Assembly: GCA_937900485.1 (NCBI GenBank)
Contig: CALCEL010000011.1
Location: 1-21,249, forward strand
Origin: an uncultured Prevotellaceae bacterium
Lineage (GTDB): Bacteria; Bacteroidota; Bacteroidia; Bacteroidales; Bacteroidaceae
Direction of reading: 5' to 3'
DNA: 21,249 bases
The stretch's first letter is position 1, and each line of letters opens with the position of its first letter. A model generated the notes under the pieces. It ran no database searches. It was not told the origin of the DNA and saw only the letters and a program-made list of their open reading frames with translations. This document shows, piece by piece, positions 14,338-21,249 of the stretch. Position numbers and translations under genes: made by a program.

Positions 14338-14424
14338 GAGACAGAGGCGGGAAAGCGAGTTGTTAACAAAGTCTCAGTTATTCTGCCCGCCATTGAGTTT
14401 CTAAGAGTGAAGACGCTGAGACTT
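14338..14424 (+). other. Structured 5' leader of susC
   Basis: The leader can form the perfect 9-bp stem AAGTCTCAG (14369-14377) with CTGAGACTT (14416-14424), ending 26 bases before the ATG. The same GTCTC (14371-14375) can instead pair with GAGAC (14338-14342). GGCGGG (14346-14351) can pair with CCCGCC (14386-14391). Some of these pairings exclude each other, so the leader could switch folds. No known riboswitch class is recognised. Confidence 0.45.
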
Positions 14425-14450
14425 GAGCTAAAACGGAAAGGTTGGTTATT

Positions 14451-17400
14451 ATGGAAAAGAAAAGGATTGTGTTCAGACTGTTTCTGACTGCGGTGTTGAC
14501 GTTGGTGACGTCCACCGTTGAGGCTTATAGAATCACGGGTAAGGTGACAGACGCCATAACAGGTGAGACCATGATTGGTGCCACGGTAAAGTATTCGGGC
14601 GGTGGTGTGTTGACTGACGTCGATGGTCGTTTCAGCGTTGACGTTCCGTCGTTGCCTGTCAAGTTATCCGTGTCCTTTGCCGGTTATGTCGACAAGTCCA
14701 TCACGGTATATGAGGAAGACTACGAGGTAGTGGTGCAGTTGGCTCAGCGTAACAACCGGCTTGGTGACGTTGTTGTCGTCGGATATGGAACACAGAGCAG
14801 GACTCAGCTCACAGGCTCCGTGGTGTCAGTCAAGTCGGAGGTGTTCGAGAACAATGTGTCGCCGACACTCGATGTGGCTCTTGCCGGTCAGGTGGCAGGA
14901 CTTAACGTCACTGCCGCCAGTGGTCAGCCGGGAGCGGAGAGCAGCATACGTATACGTGGCGGCAACTCAGTGAACGCGAGCAATGAGCCGTTGTATGTCG
15001 TCGATGGCTTCATCTATTTCAATGATGTCAACAGCAGCTCCACAGGACTCGGAGCGTTGGAGAGTCACCTCAACCCACTCGCTACCATCAACCCTGGTGA
15101 CATTGAGAGTGTGGAGGTGCTCAAGGACATCAGCGCCACGGCGATATACGGTTCGAGAGGTGCCAATGGTGTCATCCTCATCACCACAAAGAAAGGTAAG
15201 ATTGGTGAGAACACCACTCATCTCACTTATGGATATAGCGTCGGTGTGAGCAGTGTGTCGAAGAAACTCGACCTGCTCAATGCGTCAGAGTGGGCTGCAT
15301 ACCAGAAGACATACTTCGGTAACAAGGGAGGCTACACGGATGAGCAGATAGCTGCTTTGGGTGAGGGTACAGACTGGCAGGACGCAGTGCTCAGAAACGC
15401 CTTGCAGCAGAAGCATGAGCTGAGTCTTATCGGCAGCACCGCCAATAGCCGTTATGCCTTCTCCGTCAATTACACCGACCAGGATGGTATCATACTCAAC
15501 TCCGGATTCCAAAGATACAACTTCCATGCCAATACGGAATGGAACGTCCGCCCTGGGCTGAAGCTGGGTGTCAACGCCACATACGGACGCAGCAAACAGA
15601 AGGGACTGACCACCACACAAGAGAAGGTGTTCAACTCATCACCATATTCTGCCGGCATCACCAACAGTTTTGTTTACGCCTTACTCATGCCGCCTGTAGT
15701 CAGTGTCTATAACGAGGACGGCTCATACAACTTTTCCAACCCGTACGAGTATGCGTACTTCGCCATCGGTGACCATGCGAGCAATCCGGTGTATGACCTT
15801 GAGGAGAGCGTGGCGGAGAATATCAATAATTACCTGCTCAGTAATGTGTGGGTGAGCTATAAGACGGGAGCGTTCACCTTCAAGGCAGCTGTCGGTTTGA
15901 ATAGTGAGAAGTTGACGCAGAATTATTTCTCCGGAGCATACACTTCGCTTGGACTTGCCACAGAGGGTATAGGCGGTGTGAGCAACAGACAGGTTGACGT
16001 GTGGCAGCAGGAATATACAGTGACATACGATAAGGACATAAATAGTGACAGTCATGTGGATGTGCTCGCCGGATTCACGAGACAGAACAGCAAGACGACA
16101 TACAGCTCGATCAGCAGCAACCACTTCACGAAAGAGATACAGAAGCAGTACAACCTTGGTGACGGAGCTAATGTCTACACGCCGGAGACTAGTATCAGCG
16201 AGAGTGACCTCAACTCATTCATCGCCCGCGCCAACTACACACTGTTAGGCAGGTATAACGCGACAGCCACTTTCCGCGCGGACAACTCAAGCCGTTTCGC
16301 CAAGAACCACAGATGGGGTTATTTTCCTTCACTCGGACTGTCGTGGAACGCTGAGCGTGAGTCGTTCCTCTCAGCCGTCCGCGGTCTGGACTTTCTCAAG
16401 GTGCGTCTGACAGGTGGTCTCGTCGGCAATCAGGAGATTACTGACTATGCCTTCTCCTCCTCTTACTCCACAGGTTCTTACGCCGGCTCATCATCCTACT
16501 CGAAGTCCTCCGCAGCCAATGACGACTTGAAGTGGGAGACGACAGCCAGCTATGACCTCGGCGTGGACCTCGGACTGTGGGGAGGTAAGTTGGACATCGT
16601 GCTCGACGGATATTATAAACGTACGTCAGATCTTCTGCTCGATGTGCCGGCGGGATTTTCTCTCGGAGTGCCAAGCCAGTTACGTAACGTAGGTAACGTG
16701 GTCAACAAGGGCGTGGAGCTTGCAGTGGATTATAACATCATCAAGAGACGTAAGGTGAGTTGGTCGGTCTCCGCCAACCTTGCTCATAATTCCAATGAGA
16801 TAACAGACATGGGCACGTCCAGTGACATCATACAAGGCTCGGACAATCAGCAGATACTCAGGGCGGGCGAGTCACTCGGCTCATTCTACGGACTGGTGTT
16901 CGACGGTATTGTTCAGAGCGACGAGGACGTGAGCCTGTTGCCGAAGGTCAATGGGCAGACACCGAAGGCCGGCGACATCAAGTATGTCGACACTAATAAT
17001 GACAATAAGATTGACGGCAATGACAGACAGGTGCTGGGAAGCATACAGCCTGACCTTACATACGGATTCTCCACACGGGCTCAGTATCGTGAGTTTGACC
17101 TCTCCGTGGTGTTCGCCGGCTCTGTGGGCAATAAACTCTATAACGCTCTCGGCAGACGTCTGGAACAGACAGGTGACTCATACAATGTGCTGACAACGGT
17201 CAAGGACTCTTGGACGACGGATAACGCCAGTAACACGCTGCCTCTCGCCAGCAACTCACGACCGTTCTCATATATCGACAGCCGTTATGTGCAGTCTGCC
17301 TCATACCTTAAACTGCGTAACGTGACTTTGGGATACACTCCTAAGCTGCCGAAGAGCGTCGGCGTCGGCGTACGCTTGTACGCCACTGCCTCAAACCTGT

Positions 17401-17510
17401 TCACGATAACATCCTATAAGGGCTATGACCCGGAGGTCAGCGGAGGTACGGACAGCGGTGCATACCCTTCAGCGCGTACGTTCACTTTAGGTGTCACGCT
17501 GACTCTCTGA
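14451..17510 (+). CDS. SusC/RagA-family TonB-linked outer-membrane receptor
   Basis: This outer-membrane barrel imports a bulky ligand with TonB energy and a SusD-type lid. Residues 1-25 form a signal peptide ending STVEA. A carboxypeptidase-regulatory-like domain (about 27-97) begins RITGKVTDAITGETMIGATV. The TonB-box region DVVVVGYGTQ (106-115) follows, then the plug with IRIRGGNS, EPLYVVDG and SATAIYGSRGANGVILITTKKG. The rest is a beta barrel ending in FTLGVTLTL. At 1019 aa it is of normal size. The start at ATG 14451 follows GGAAAGG; the frame stays open to a TTG at 14442, but the ATG opens a normal signal peptide. The ligand is not evident and no glycoside hydrolase is seen here. The partner susD gene is 1 kb away under its own promoter instead of directly adjacent. 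Confidence 0.95.
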   Translation: MEKKRIVFRLFLTAVLTLVTSTVEAYRITGKVTDAITGETMIGATVKYSGGGVLTDVDGRFSVDVPSLPVKLSVSFAGYVDKSITVYEEDYEVVVQLAQRNNRLGDVVVVGYGTQSRTQLTGSVVSVKSEVFENNVSPTLDVALAGQVAGLNVTAASGQPGAESSIRIRGGNSVNASNEPLYVVDGFIYFNDVNSSSTGLGALESHLNPLATINPGDIESVEVLKDISATAIYGSRGANGVILITTKKGKIGENTTHLTYGYSVGVSSVSKKLDLLNASEWAAYQKTYFGNKGGYTDEQIAALGEGTDWQDAVLRNALQQKHELSLIGSTANSRYAFSVNYTDQDGIILNSGFQRYNFHANTEWNVRPGLKLGVNATYGRSKQKGLTTTQEKVFNSSPYSAGITNSFVYALLMPPVVSVYNEDGSYNFSNPYEYAYFAIGDHASNPVYDLEESVAENINNYLLSNVWVSYKTGAFTFKAAVGLNSEKLTQNYFSGAYTSLGLATEGIGGVSNRQVDVWQQEYTVTYDKDINSDSHVDVLAGFTRQNSKTTYSSISSNHFTKEIQKQYNLGDGANVYTPETSISESDLNSFIARANYTLLGRYNATATFRADNSSRFAKNHRWGYFPSLGLSWNAERESFLSAVRGLDFLKVRLTGGLVGNQEITDYAFSSSYSTGSYAGSSSYSKSSAANDDLKWETTASYDLGVDLGLWGGKLDIVLDGYYKRTSDLLLDVPAGFSLGVPSQLRNVGNVVNKGVELAVDYNIIKRRKVSWSVSANLAHNSNEITDMGTSSDIIQGSDNQQILRAGESLGSFYGLVFDGIVQSDEDVSLLPKVNGQTPKAGDIKYVDTNNDNKIDGNDRQVLGSIQPDLTYGFSTRAQYREFDLSVVFAGSVGNKLYNALGRRLEQTGDSYNVLTTVKDSWTTDNASNTLPLASNSRPFSYIDSRYVQSASYLKLRNVTLGYTPKLPKSVGVGVRLYATASNLFTITSYKGYDPEVSGGTDSGAYPSARTFTLGVTLTL

Positions 17511-17628
17511 GCGTGAGGTGATGACGGAAGTGATGGTCAGATATTTTTTGTTTCCGGATAATATATTTTGGATTAAACAGGTTTATTATTTGAATGACTT
17601 AAAGTCGTAAGTTTTATTTTTATTGTTG

Positions 17629-17663
17629 TCGGAGGTTCTTGCTTGTCGGGAACTTCCGATTTT
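17629..17663 (+). terminator. Terminator-like hairpin after susC
   Basis: The arms TCGGAGGTTC (17629-17638) and GAACTTCCGA (17650-17659) pair over 10 bases with one G-U pair around an 11-base loop. TTTT follows. It lies about 120 bases after the susC stop and would separate the susC transcript from susD. Confidence 0.6.
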
Positions 17664-17773
17664 CATGTATGTGACGTACGTACTTGAGTGATGGTACCGC
17701 AAGACTCTGTCTACATACTCTTGCCACCTTGATGCCGGATTGTACGGGTATTGATGGCGGTCATGGGAGAGTG

Positions 17774-17808
17774 GTGGAATAACGGACAATTTGCGGTGTG
17801 ACCAAATT
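17774..17808. repeat. Intergenic repeat, copy 2 of 2
   Basis: This is the partner of 3739-3773 (28 of 35 bases identical, no gaps). Here the arms AATTTG and CAAATT pair perfectly around a 9-base loop. Confidence 0.5.
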
Positions 17809-17867
17809 TCTTATGCCTGTTTTTGACCAAAATTAAGTTAACTTACTGATAATCCCAAAATAAGACT

Positions 17868-17984
17868 TCTAAAAATCTCAAGTCTGTTTTTTGAAATTCT
17901 TAGGTTAGGATATAGTCTATACGCAGGTCTGCGTTTTTCAAAAAACTAACCTGAACTTTTCAACGTCCTAACCTGAGATTTTCA
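17868..17984. repeat. Cluster of degenerate 17-base repeats (CTAACCTGAGATTTTCA type)
   Basis: Two direct copies lie 22 bases apart at 17946-17962 and 17968-17984 (15 of 17 identical). An inverted copy at 17892-17908 matches the last copy at 15 of 17 positions. A weaker inverted copy (TCTAAAAATCTCAAG) lies near 17868-17882. AGGTTAGGA (17902-17910) and TCCTAACCT (17966-17974) form a perfect inverted pair. Confidence 0.6.
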
Positions 17985-18384
17985 GAGGTTGAATAAGACA
18001 CGGGAAAATTTCGGAAGTCATTTTTTCGTTGCCACGTGTCAACGGAAAAAGGGGAGTTTGGGACAGTGAAAAATGTGCGAAATGGAATGGCCTTCTCGTC
18101 ATGTCTTCTTCTGTGTTGAGGACGGTCAGGCGGGTGGTGAGTGTAGGGGTGGCGGTATGTGGTTTGTGTAGGCCATGAAATCTGACTATCCGGTGTAAGC
18201 GTTCCATGATACGCTTGGCGGCTCAGAATAAAATGAGGCTGTGATGATTGTCGTGCCTGATCTATTCTTGACGACTGTCTTGAATGCGTTTGATGTTATT
18301 GGAAATGAGTGAGAAAGCGTGTCTCGGAATGTCTGCGGGAATGTTGGCGTAAGCGTCGTGGATAGTGTGTTTAGACAGACGCAT

Positions 18385-18455
18385 ATACCAATAATATGTG
18401 AGCAAGAATACCAAGCTAAAGGGATTTCGCGGGCGGTCCATAGTCCGTACCTTTG
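18385..18455 (+). promoter_or_regulatory. susD promoter with composite operator (site B)
   Basis: ATACC occurs at 18385-18389 and again at 18408-18412, 23 bases apart as at site A. After 8 bases comes GGGATTTC (18421-18428), and after 19 bases the -7 box TACCTTTG (18448-18455). The right arm of the dyad is degenerate here (ATATGTGAG). The sequence around the expected start (TTTGCATCA) is shared with site C. It gives susD its own transcript with a leader of about 60-65 bases. Confidence 0.85.
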
Positions 18456-18523
18456 CATCACGAAAAGAAACAGTAATAGATGTTAAGTTAGATAATAAGT
18501 AAAAAAAGAAAGGAGAACAGATT

Positions 18524-20167
18524 ATGAGAAAGAACATTTTACTCGCGGCGATTACGGCTTCAACATTGTTAACAGGTGTCACATCTTGCGGAAGCGACGA
18601 TGACAGCAGCGAGGTTAATCAGGTGACTGACGAGAATGTGGTGGATGATGACGCAAGTGCTCTCTCGCTCGTCAATGGTGTATATAGTCATTGGCAGCCG
18701 TTGAGCTCATCATTCTCATTCATTATAGAGCTGAACTCAAACAAGCTTACCTCATTCGAGGGAGAGGAGAATGAGGCGGGACCGGTGAACAGCCGTTTTG
18801 AGCAGGAGCCTACGACATGGTATCAGATTAAGATATTCAATCATCTTTTGCTTGGTATCGTTCAGGATAATGAGGCGATAACGACGGTGACCAACTCACT
18901 TAATGCCGGTAAGGTGACTCAGGCCGGATACAATGCGGCAGTGGGAAAGGCTAAGTTCCTGAGAGGTCTGGCATATCTCAAACTGGCTCAGCTTTGGGGT
19001 GAGGTGCCGGTGTTCACGGAGAACGGTGGCAGCACGACGGAGCGTCAGAGCATTGATAAGGTGTTCGCGCAGATCGTGAGCGACTTCACGGATGCTGAGT
19101 CTTTGCTCAAGGACTATGACGGTGATCCGAGGGTTCCGTCAAAGCAGGCTGCTCAAGGACTTCTCGCCCGTACATACCTCGTCTGGGGTGATAACCCGCT
19201 GTCTGAGTCAGAGGTTCAGGCGATAGCTGACACGCAGACTGACCCGGAGTTCACTACCACGCCGTCACGTCTTGAGAAGGCGGTGGAATATGCCAATAAG
19301 GTGATCAACAGCGGTAAACTCGCTCTTGACCCTGAGTATAACAAACTGTGGGGACGTGAGTATGAGAGCAATAAGAGAGGCACTAACGAGCATCTCTTCA
19401 CCATAGCGCATGACGGCGACGCCTACGATGCGCAGGGTAACCACCAGACACACTGCTCTTGGACTTTCCCGTTCCAGAACGGAGAGAACGGCAGAGGATA
19501 TAACCAGAATCACACTGAGGTGTCGGATGATGACCTTTATGATGACTGGTATGCGGAATATCCTAATGATAAGCGTCTCGCGAAGACATACTTCACATCT
19601 ATCGTTAATCCAGAGGACGGCTTGACTTATCATTACTATTCTCCAGTGTACACTCCTATCAACGGTAAGGGTGTGGACCAGAGCTATGAGAACGCTGAGA
19701 ATCTTGAGATAACATACAACTCAGTGGACAGAATAGAGATACGTTATGCTGAGGTACTCCTCATCAAGGCTGAGGCGCTGGTACAACTCGGACGTAACAG
19801 CGAGGCTGCTGAACCGTTCAACAAGCTTAGAGAGAGAGCGGGTATAGAGACGGTGAGCGCTCCGACTTTCGACCAGATCAAACGTGAGTGGGACTATGAG
19901 TTCACGTATGAGCAGTTCTCTGTACTCAACTCATACAGATGGAAAGACCTCGTGGCGTCAGTGAAGAAGGTGGCTGGTTATAAGCACTTCGCGGATGACT
20001 GGCAGTCAAAACAGACTTACACGTCAGATCAGGCTGCTTTCTTCCAGAAGATTCATAATCACCTGGTGGCTAAGTATAATAACGTGAGGGGTAAGCATTA
20101 CCGCCAGCCTATTCCGACGGGTCTCAGAGGTGAGGACCTGGGCATAAGCCAGAATCCTGGATATTGA
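18524..20167 (+). CDS. SusD/RagB-family outer-membrane lipoprotein
   Basis: SusD-type proteins cap the SusC barrel at the cell surface and bind the ligand. The signal peptide ends in the lipobox VTSC with lipidation at Cys22. GSDDD follows at once, an acidic run like the Bacteroidota surface-export signal. Helical repeat regions typical of the family include KAKFLRGLAYLKLAQLWGEVPVF near 145-167, AAQGLLARTYLVWGD near 209-223 and the family signature RYAEVLLIKAEALVQLGR near 407-424. The C terminus IPTGLRGEDLGISQNPGY is the classic SusD ending. At 547 aa it has normal length. The ATG at 18524 has AGGAG 8 bases upstream. It pairs by position with the SusC homologue but has a separate promoter. 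The ligand is unknown. Confidence 0.95.
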   Translation: MRKNILLAAITASTLLTGVTSCGSDDDSSEVNQVTDENVVDDDASALSLVNGVYSHWQPLSSSFSFIIELNSNKLTSFEGEENEAGPVNSRFEQEPTTWYQIKIFNHLLLGIVQDNEAITTVTNSLNAGKVTQAGYNAAVGKAKFLRGLAYLKLAQLWGEVPVFTENGGSTTERQSIDKVFAQIVSDFTDAESLLKDYDGDPRVPSKQAAQGLLARTYLVWGDNPLSESEVQAIADTQTDPEFTTTPSRLEKAVEYANKVINSGKLALDPEYNKLWGREYESNKRGTNEHLFTIAHDGDAYDAQGNHQTHCSWTFPFQNGENGRGYNQNHTEVSDDDLYDDWYAEYPNDKRLAKTYFTSIVNPEDGLTYHYYSPVYTPINGKGVDQSYENAENLEITYNSVDRIEIRYAEVLLIKAEALVQLGRNSEAAEPFNKLRERAGIETVSAPTFDQIKREWDYEFTYEQFSVLNSYRWKDLVASVKKVAGYKHFADDWQSKQTYTSDQAAFFQKIHNHLVAKYNNVRGKHYRQPIPTGLRGEDLGISQNPGY

Positions 20168-20189
20168 TGACATAATAATCACTGACAGT

Positions 20190-20222
20190 GGCAGAGATGG
20201 GGATGTGAGCCTTGTCTCTGCC
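20190..20222 (+). terminator. Stem-loop downstream of susD
   Basis: GGCAGAGA (20190-20197) and TCTCTGCC (20215-20222) form a perfect 8-bp stem around a 17-base loop, 23 bases after the susD stop. There is no T-run, so termination is uncertain; the separate promoter at 20254-20323 follows. Confidence 0.4.
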
Positions 20223-20253
20223 TCTTGCGTCTGGCCTGGGACAGCGTTTGACC

Positions 20254-20323
20254 ATACCGCATATGTGGTATTAGAATACCCTCTAAATGGGATTTCACGG
20301 ATACGCCGAAGGACGTATCTTTG
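20254..20323 (+). promoter_or_regulatory. Promoter with composite operator before the YtkA-like lipoprotein gene (site C)
   Basis: The dyad ATACCGCATATGTGGTAT (20254-20271) has 7-base arms, with six Watson-Crick pairs and one G-T pair. The second ATACC lies at 20276-20280, GGGATTTC at 20289-20296 after 8 bases, and the -7 box TATCTTTG at 20316-20323 after 19 bases. All spacings downstream of the second ATACC equal those of sites A and B. Confidence 0.85.
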
Positions 20324-20382
20324 CATCAGAAAACAGAGATAGAGAAAAAGAGGTTTAACAAGCCAAAAAAAACGATGAGCTT

Positions 20383-21249
20383 ATGGAAAAGAAATTTATG
20401 TATTTTTTATCAGCGCTGACGTTCCTTTTCGCGTCATGCAACAGTAATGATGATGGTGTGAACTCTGGAATCGAGATACCAGGGATAACGATAACGGATG
20501 ATGTGGACTGCTGTTCTGCTGATGAGGCTTACAGAGTCTATAAGTTTCTCAGCGACTTGGTGAACGTGCCAGAGCTGACTTCTGAGATCGGTGGTAAGTA
20601 TAACGTGTATGTGTATACGGAGACAGGAACGCTCCACAAGGGATATAATGACTTGTATTTCGTCGTCACGAAGAAGACTACAGGTAATTACGTGAAGAAC
20701 TTCTCAGTCGATTCTATCACTCCATTGATGTACATGGTGAAGAGCGGCATGACTCACAGCACTCCGGTGGGACCGCAGGTGACAACTATTGACGGACAGC
20801 CGGAGGCTCTCAGACACGGATGGGTGTCGCTGTTGATGAACACCAGTGAGTCTGGTACATGGTCACTGTCTTACGACGTGTCGGTCCTTGGCAGTGACGG
20901 AGGGGTGGACAACGTGGCGATAAAGGTCAACGCTCTGCCGGATGGACAGGAGTGGATAAAGAGTTTCAAGGTTGACAATGATGTGTTTTACCTGTCTCTC
21001 GTGAATCCTCTTGACTGGAAGACGGGAACGAATGAAATTAAGGCTTACATTAGCAAGAAAAGCTCTGTCATTACCGAGCCGTACGCATTGGCGGAGGAGG
21101 ATTTCGTCATTGACATCGACCCGAGGATGCCTGACATGGGTAATCACACATCGCCTGATAATGTCAGTCTGACAAGACAGTCTGACGGCAGCTATCTGGG
21201 AACGGTTAACGTCACAATGACAGGTTTGTGGAGGATACACCTGACGGTG
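20383..21249 (+). CDS. Lipoprotein with tandem YtkA/FixH-like domains (3' truncated)
   Basis: The frame is open from the ATG at 20383 to the window end (289 codons), so the protein is incomplete. A short signal peptide ends FASC with lipidation at Cys19, and NSNDD after it suggests surface display. Two similar beta domains can be seen. The first (about 60-165) has GYNDLYFVV near 87-95, a TPLMYM segment at 113-118 followed by MTHSTPV at 123-129, and SGTWSLSYDV. The second (about 186-289) has MPDMGNHTSP at 249-258 and GSYLGTVNVTMTGLWRIHL. The PxM...H and M.G.WRI patterns are those of YtkA-like/FixH domains, found in proteins tied to metal handling or oxidase assembly. The Met/His pairs could bind a metal such as copper, which is an inference. 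It shares its operator with susC and susD. Confidence 0.75.
   Translation, partial: MEKKFMYFLSALTFLFASCNSNDDGVNSGIEIPGITITDDVDCCSADEAYRVYKFLSDLVNVPELTSEIGGKYNVYVYTETGTLHKGYNDLYFVVTKKTTGNYVKNFSVDSITPLMYMVKSGMTHSTPVGPQVTTIDGQPEALRHGWVSLLMNTSESGTWSLSYDVSVLGSDGGVDNVAIKVNALPDGQEWIKSFKVDNDVFYLSLVNPLDWKTGTNEIKAYISKKSSVITEPYALAEEDFVIDIDPRMPDMGNHTSPDNVSLTRQSDGSYLGTVNVTMTGLWRIHLTV

Larger units (their letters stand above)
17511..18384. other. Gene-free spacer between susC and susD
   Basis: No convincing gene lies in the 1-kb gap between susC and susD. It holds the palindrome GACTTAAAGTC (17596-17606) before a T-rich tract, a terminator-like hairpin (17629-17663), the repeat at 17774-17808 and a cluster of CTAACCTGA repeats (17868-17984). 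The minus-strand frame 18384-18262 (40 codons, Met start, ending RIQDSRQE) has codon choice like nearby genes and may be a gene remnant, but I know no family for it. Other frames here show no recognisable features. Confidence 0.55.

Noticed and set aside
14442..14450. TTG start adding three residues to SusC
   Set aside because: The ATG at 14451 has a purine-rich ribosome site and opens a normal signal peptide.
17868..17984. CRISPR array
   Set aside because: The repeats are degenerate, in both orientations, with spacers of about 5 bases, and no cas gene is present.
17586..18461. Several minus-strand frames in the susC-susD gap (67-91 aa)
   Set aside because: They run through hairpins, repeats and the susD promoter and have composition unlike real proteins; only the short frame 18262-18384 is kept as a possible remnant.

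Overview
The window looks like a chromosomal segment of a Bacteroidales bacterium, most likely a Prevotella-type member of the Prevotellaceae. This rests on a SusC/SusD outer-membrane pair, lipoproteins with acidic residues after the lipid cysteine, promoters of the Bacteroidota type (a TAnnTTTG or TAnnTTCG -7 box with a TTTG/TTGG-like box about 19 bases upstream), weak Shine-Dalgarno sites and FtsX-type permease arrays. The species call is an inference from gene content.

Layout. 1-3401 (+): the end of an ABC export cassette, with a truncated FtsX/MacB permease, a complete two-module permease and a LolD/MacB-type ATPase. 3402-3874: gene-free, with a strong hairpin and a repeat that recurs at 17774. 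3875-4605 (-): tRNA-Pro(CGG) directly behind a HAD phosphatase gene. 4825-6075 (-): proA. 6189-8678 (-): a glycyl radical enzyme that keeps every active-site residue I know for trans-4-hydroxy-L-proline dehydratase (HypD). Its start lies inside the end of a beta-class DNA methyltransferase gene (8657-9610, -). 9729-11819 (-): DsbD. 12059-13936 (-): a NarL/FixJ-type response regulator behind a Cys/Met-metabolism PLP enzyme. 14451-21249 (+): a SusC-like receptor, a SusD-like lipoprotein and a lipoprotein with two YtkA/FixH-like domains, cut by the window end.

How the genes may work together. HypD makes pyrroline-5-carboxylate, which is in equilibrium with the product of ProA, so these neighbours feed one proline pool. 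No HypD activase, proB or proC is present here. The strongest undescribed signal is regulatory. susC, susD and the YtkA-like lipoprotein gene are not one tight operon; each has its own promoter. All three promoters carry the same composite element with the same spacing: ATACC, 8 bases, GGGATTTC, 19 bases, -7 box. Upstream of it lies a dyad, clear at two promoters and degenerate at susD, with the 7-2-7 geometry of NarL-family sites. A NarL-family regulator is encoded 1.7 kb away, and its own operon promoter carries a related sequence. I propose a three-unit regulon for uptake of an unknown, possibly metal-related, substrate. No glycoside hydrolase is seen in the window.
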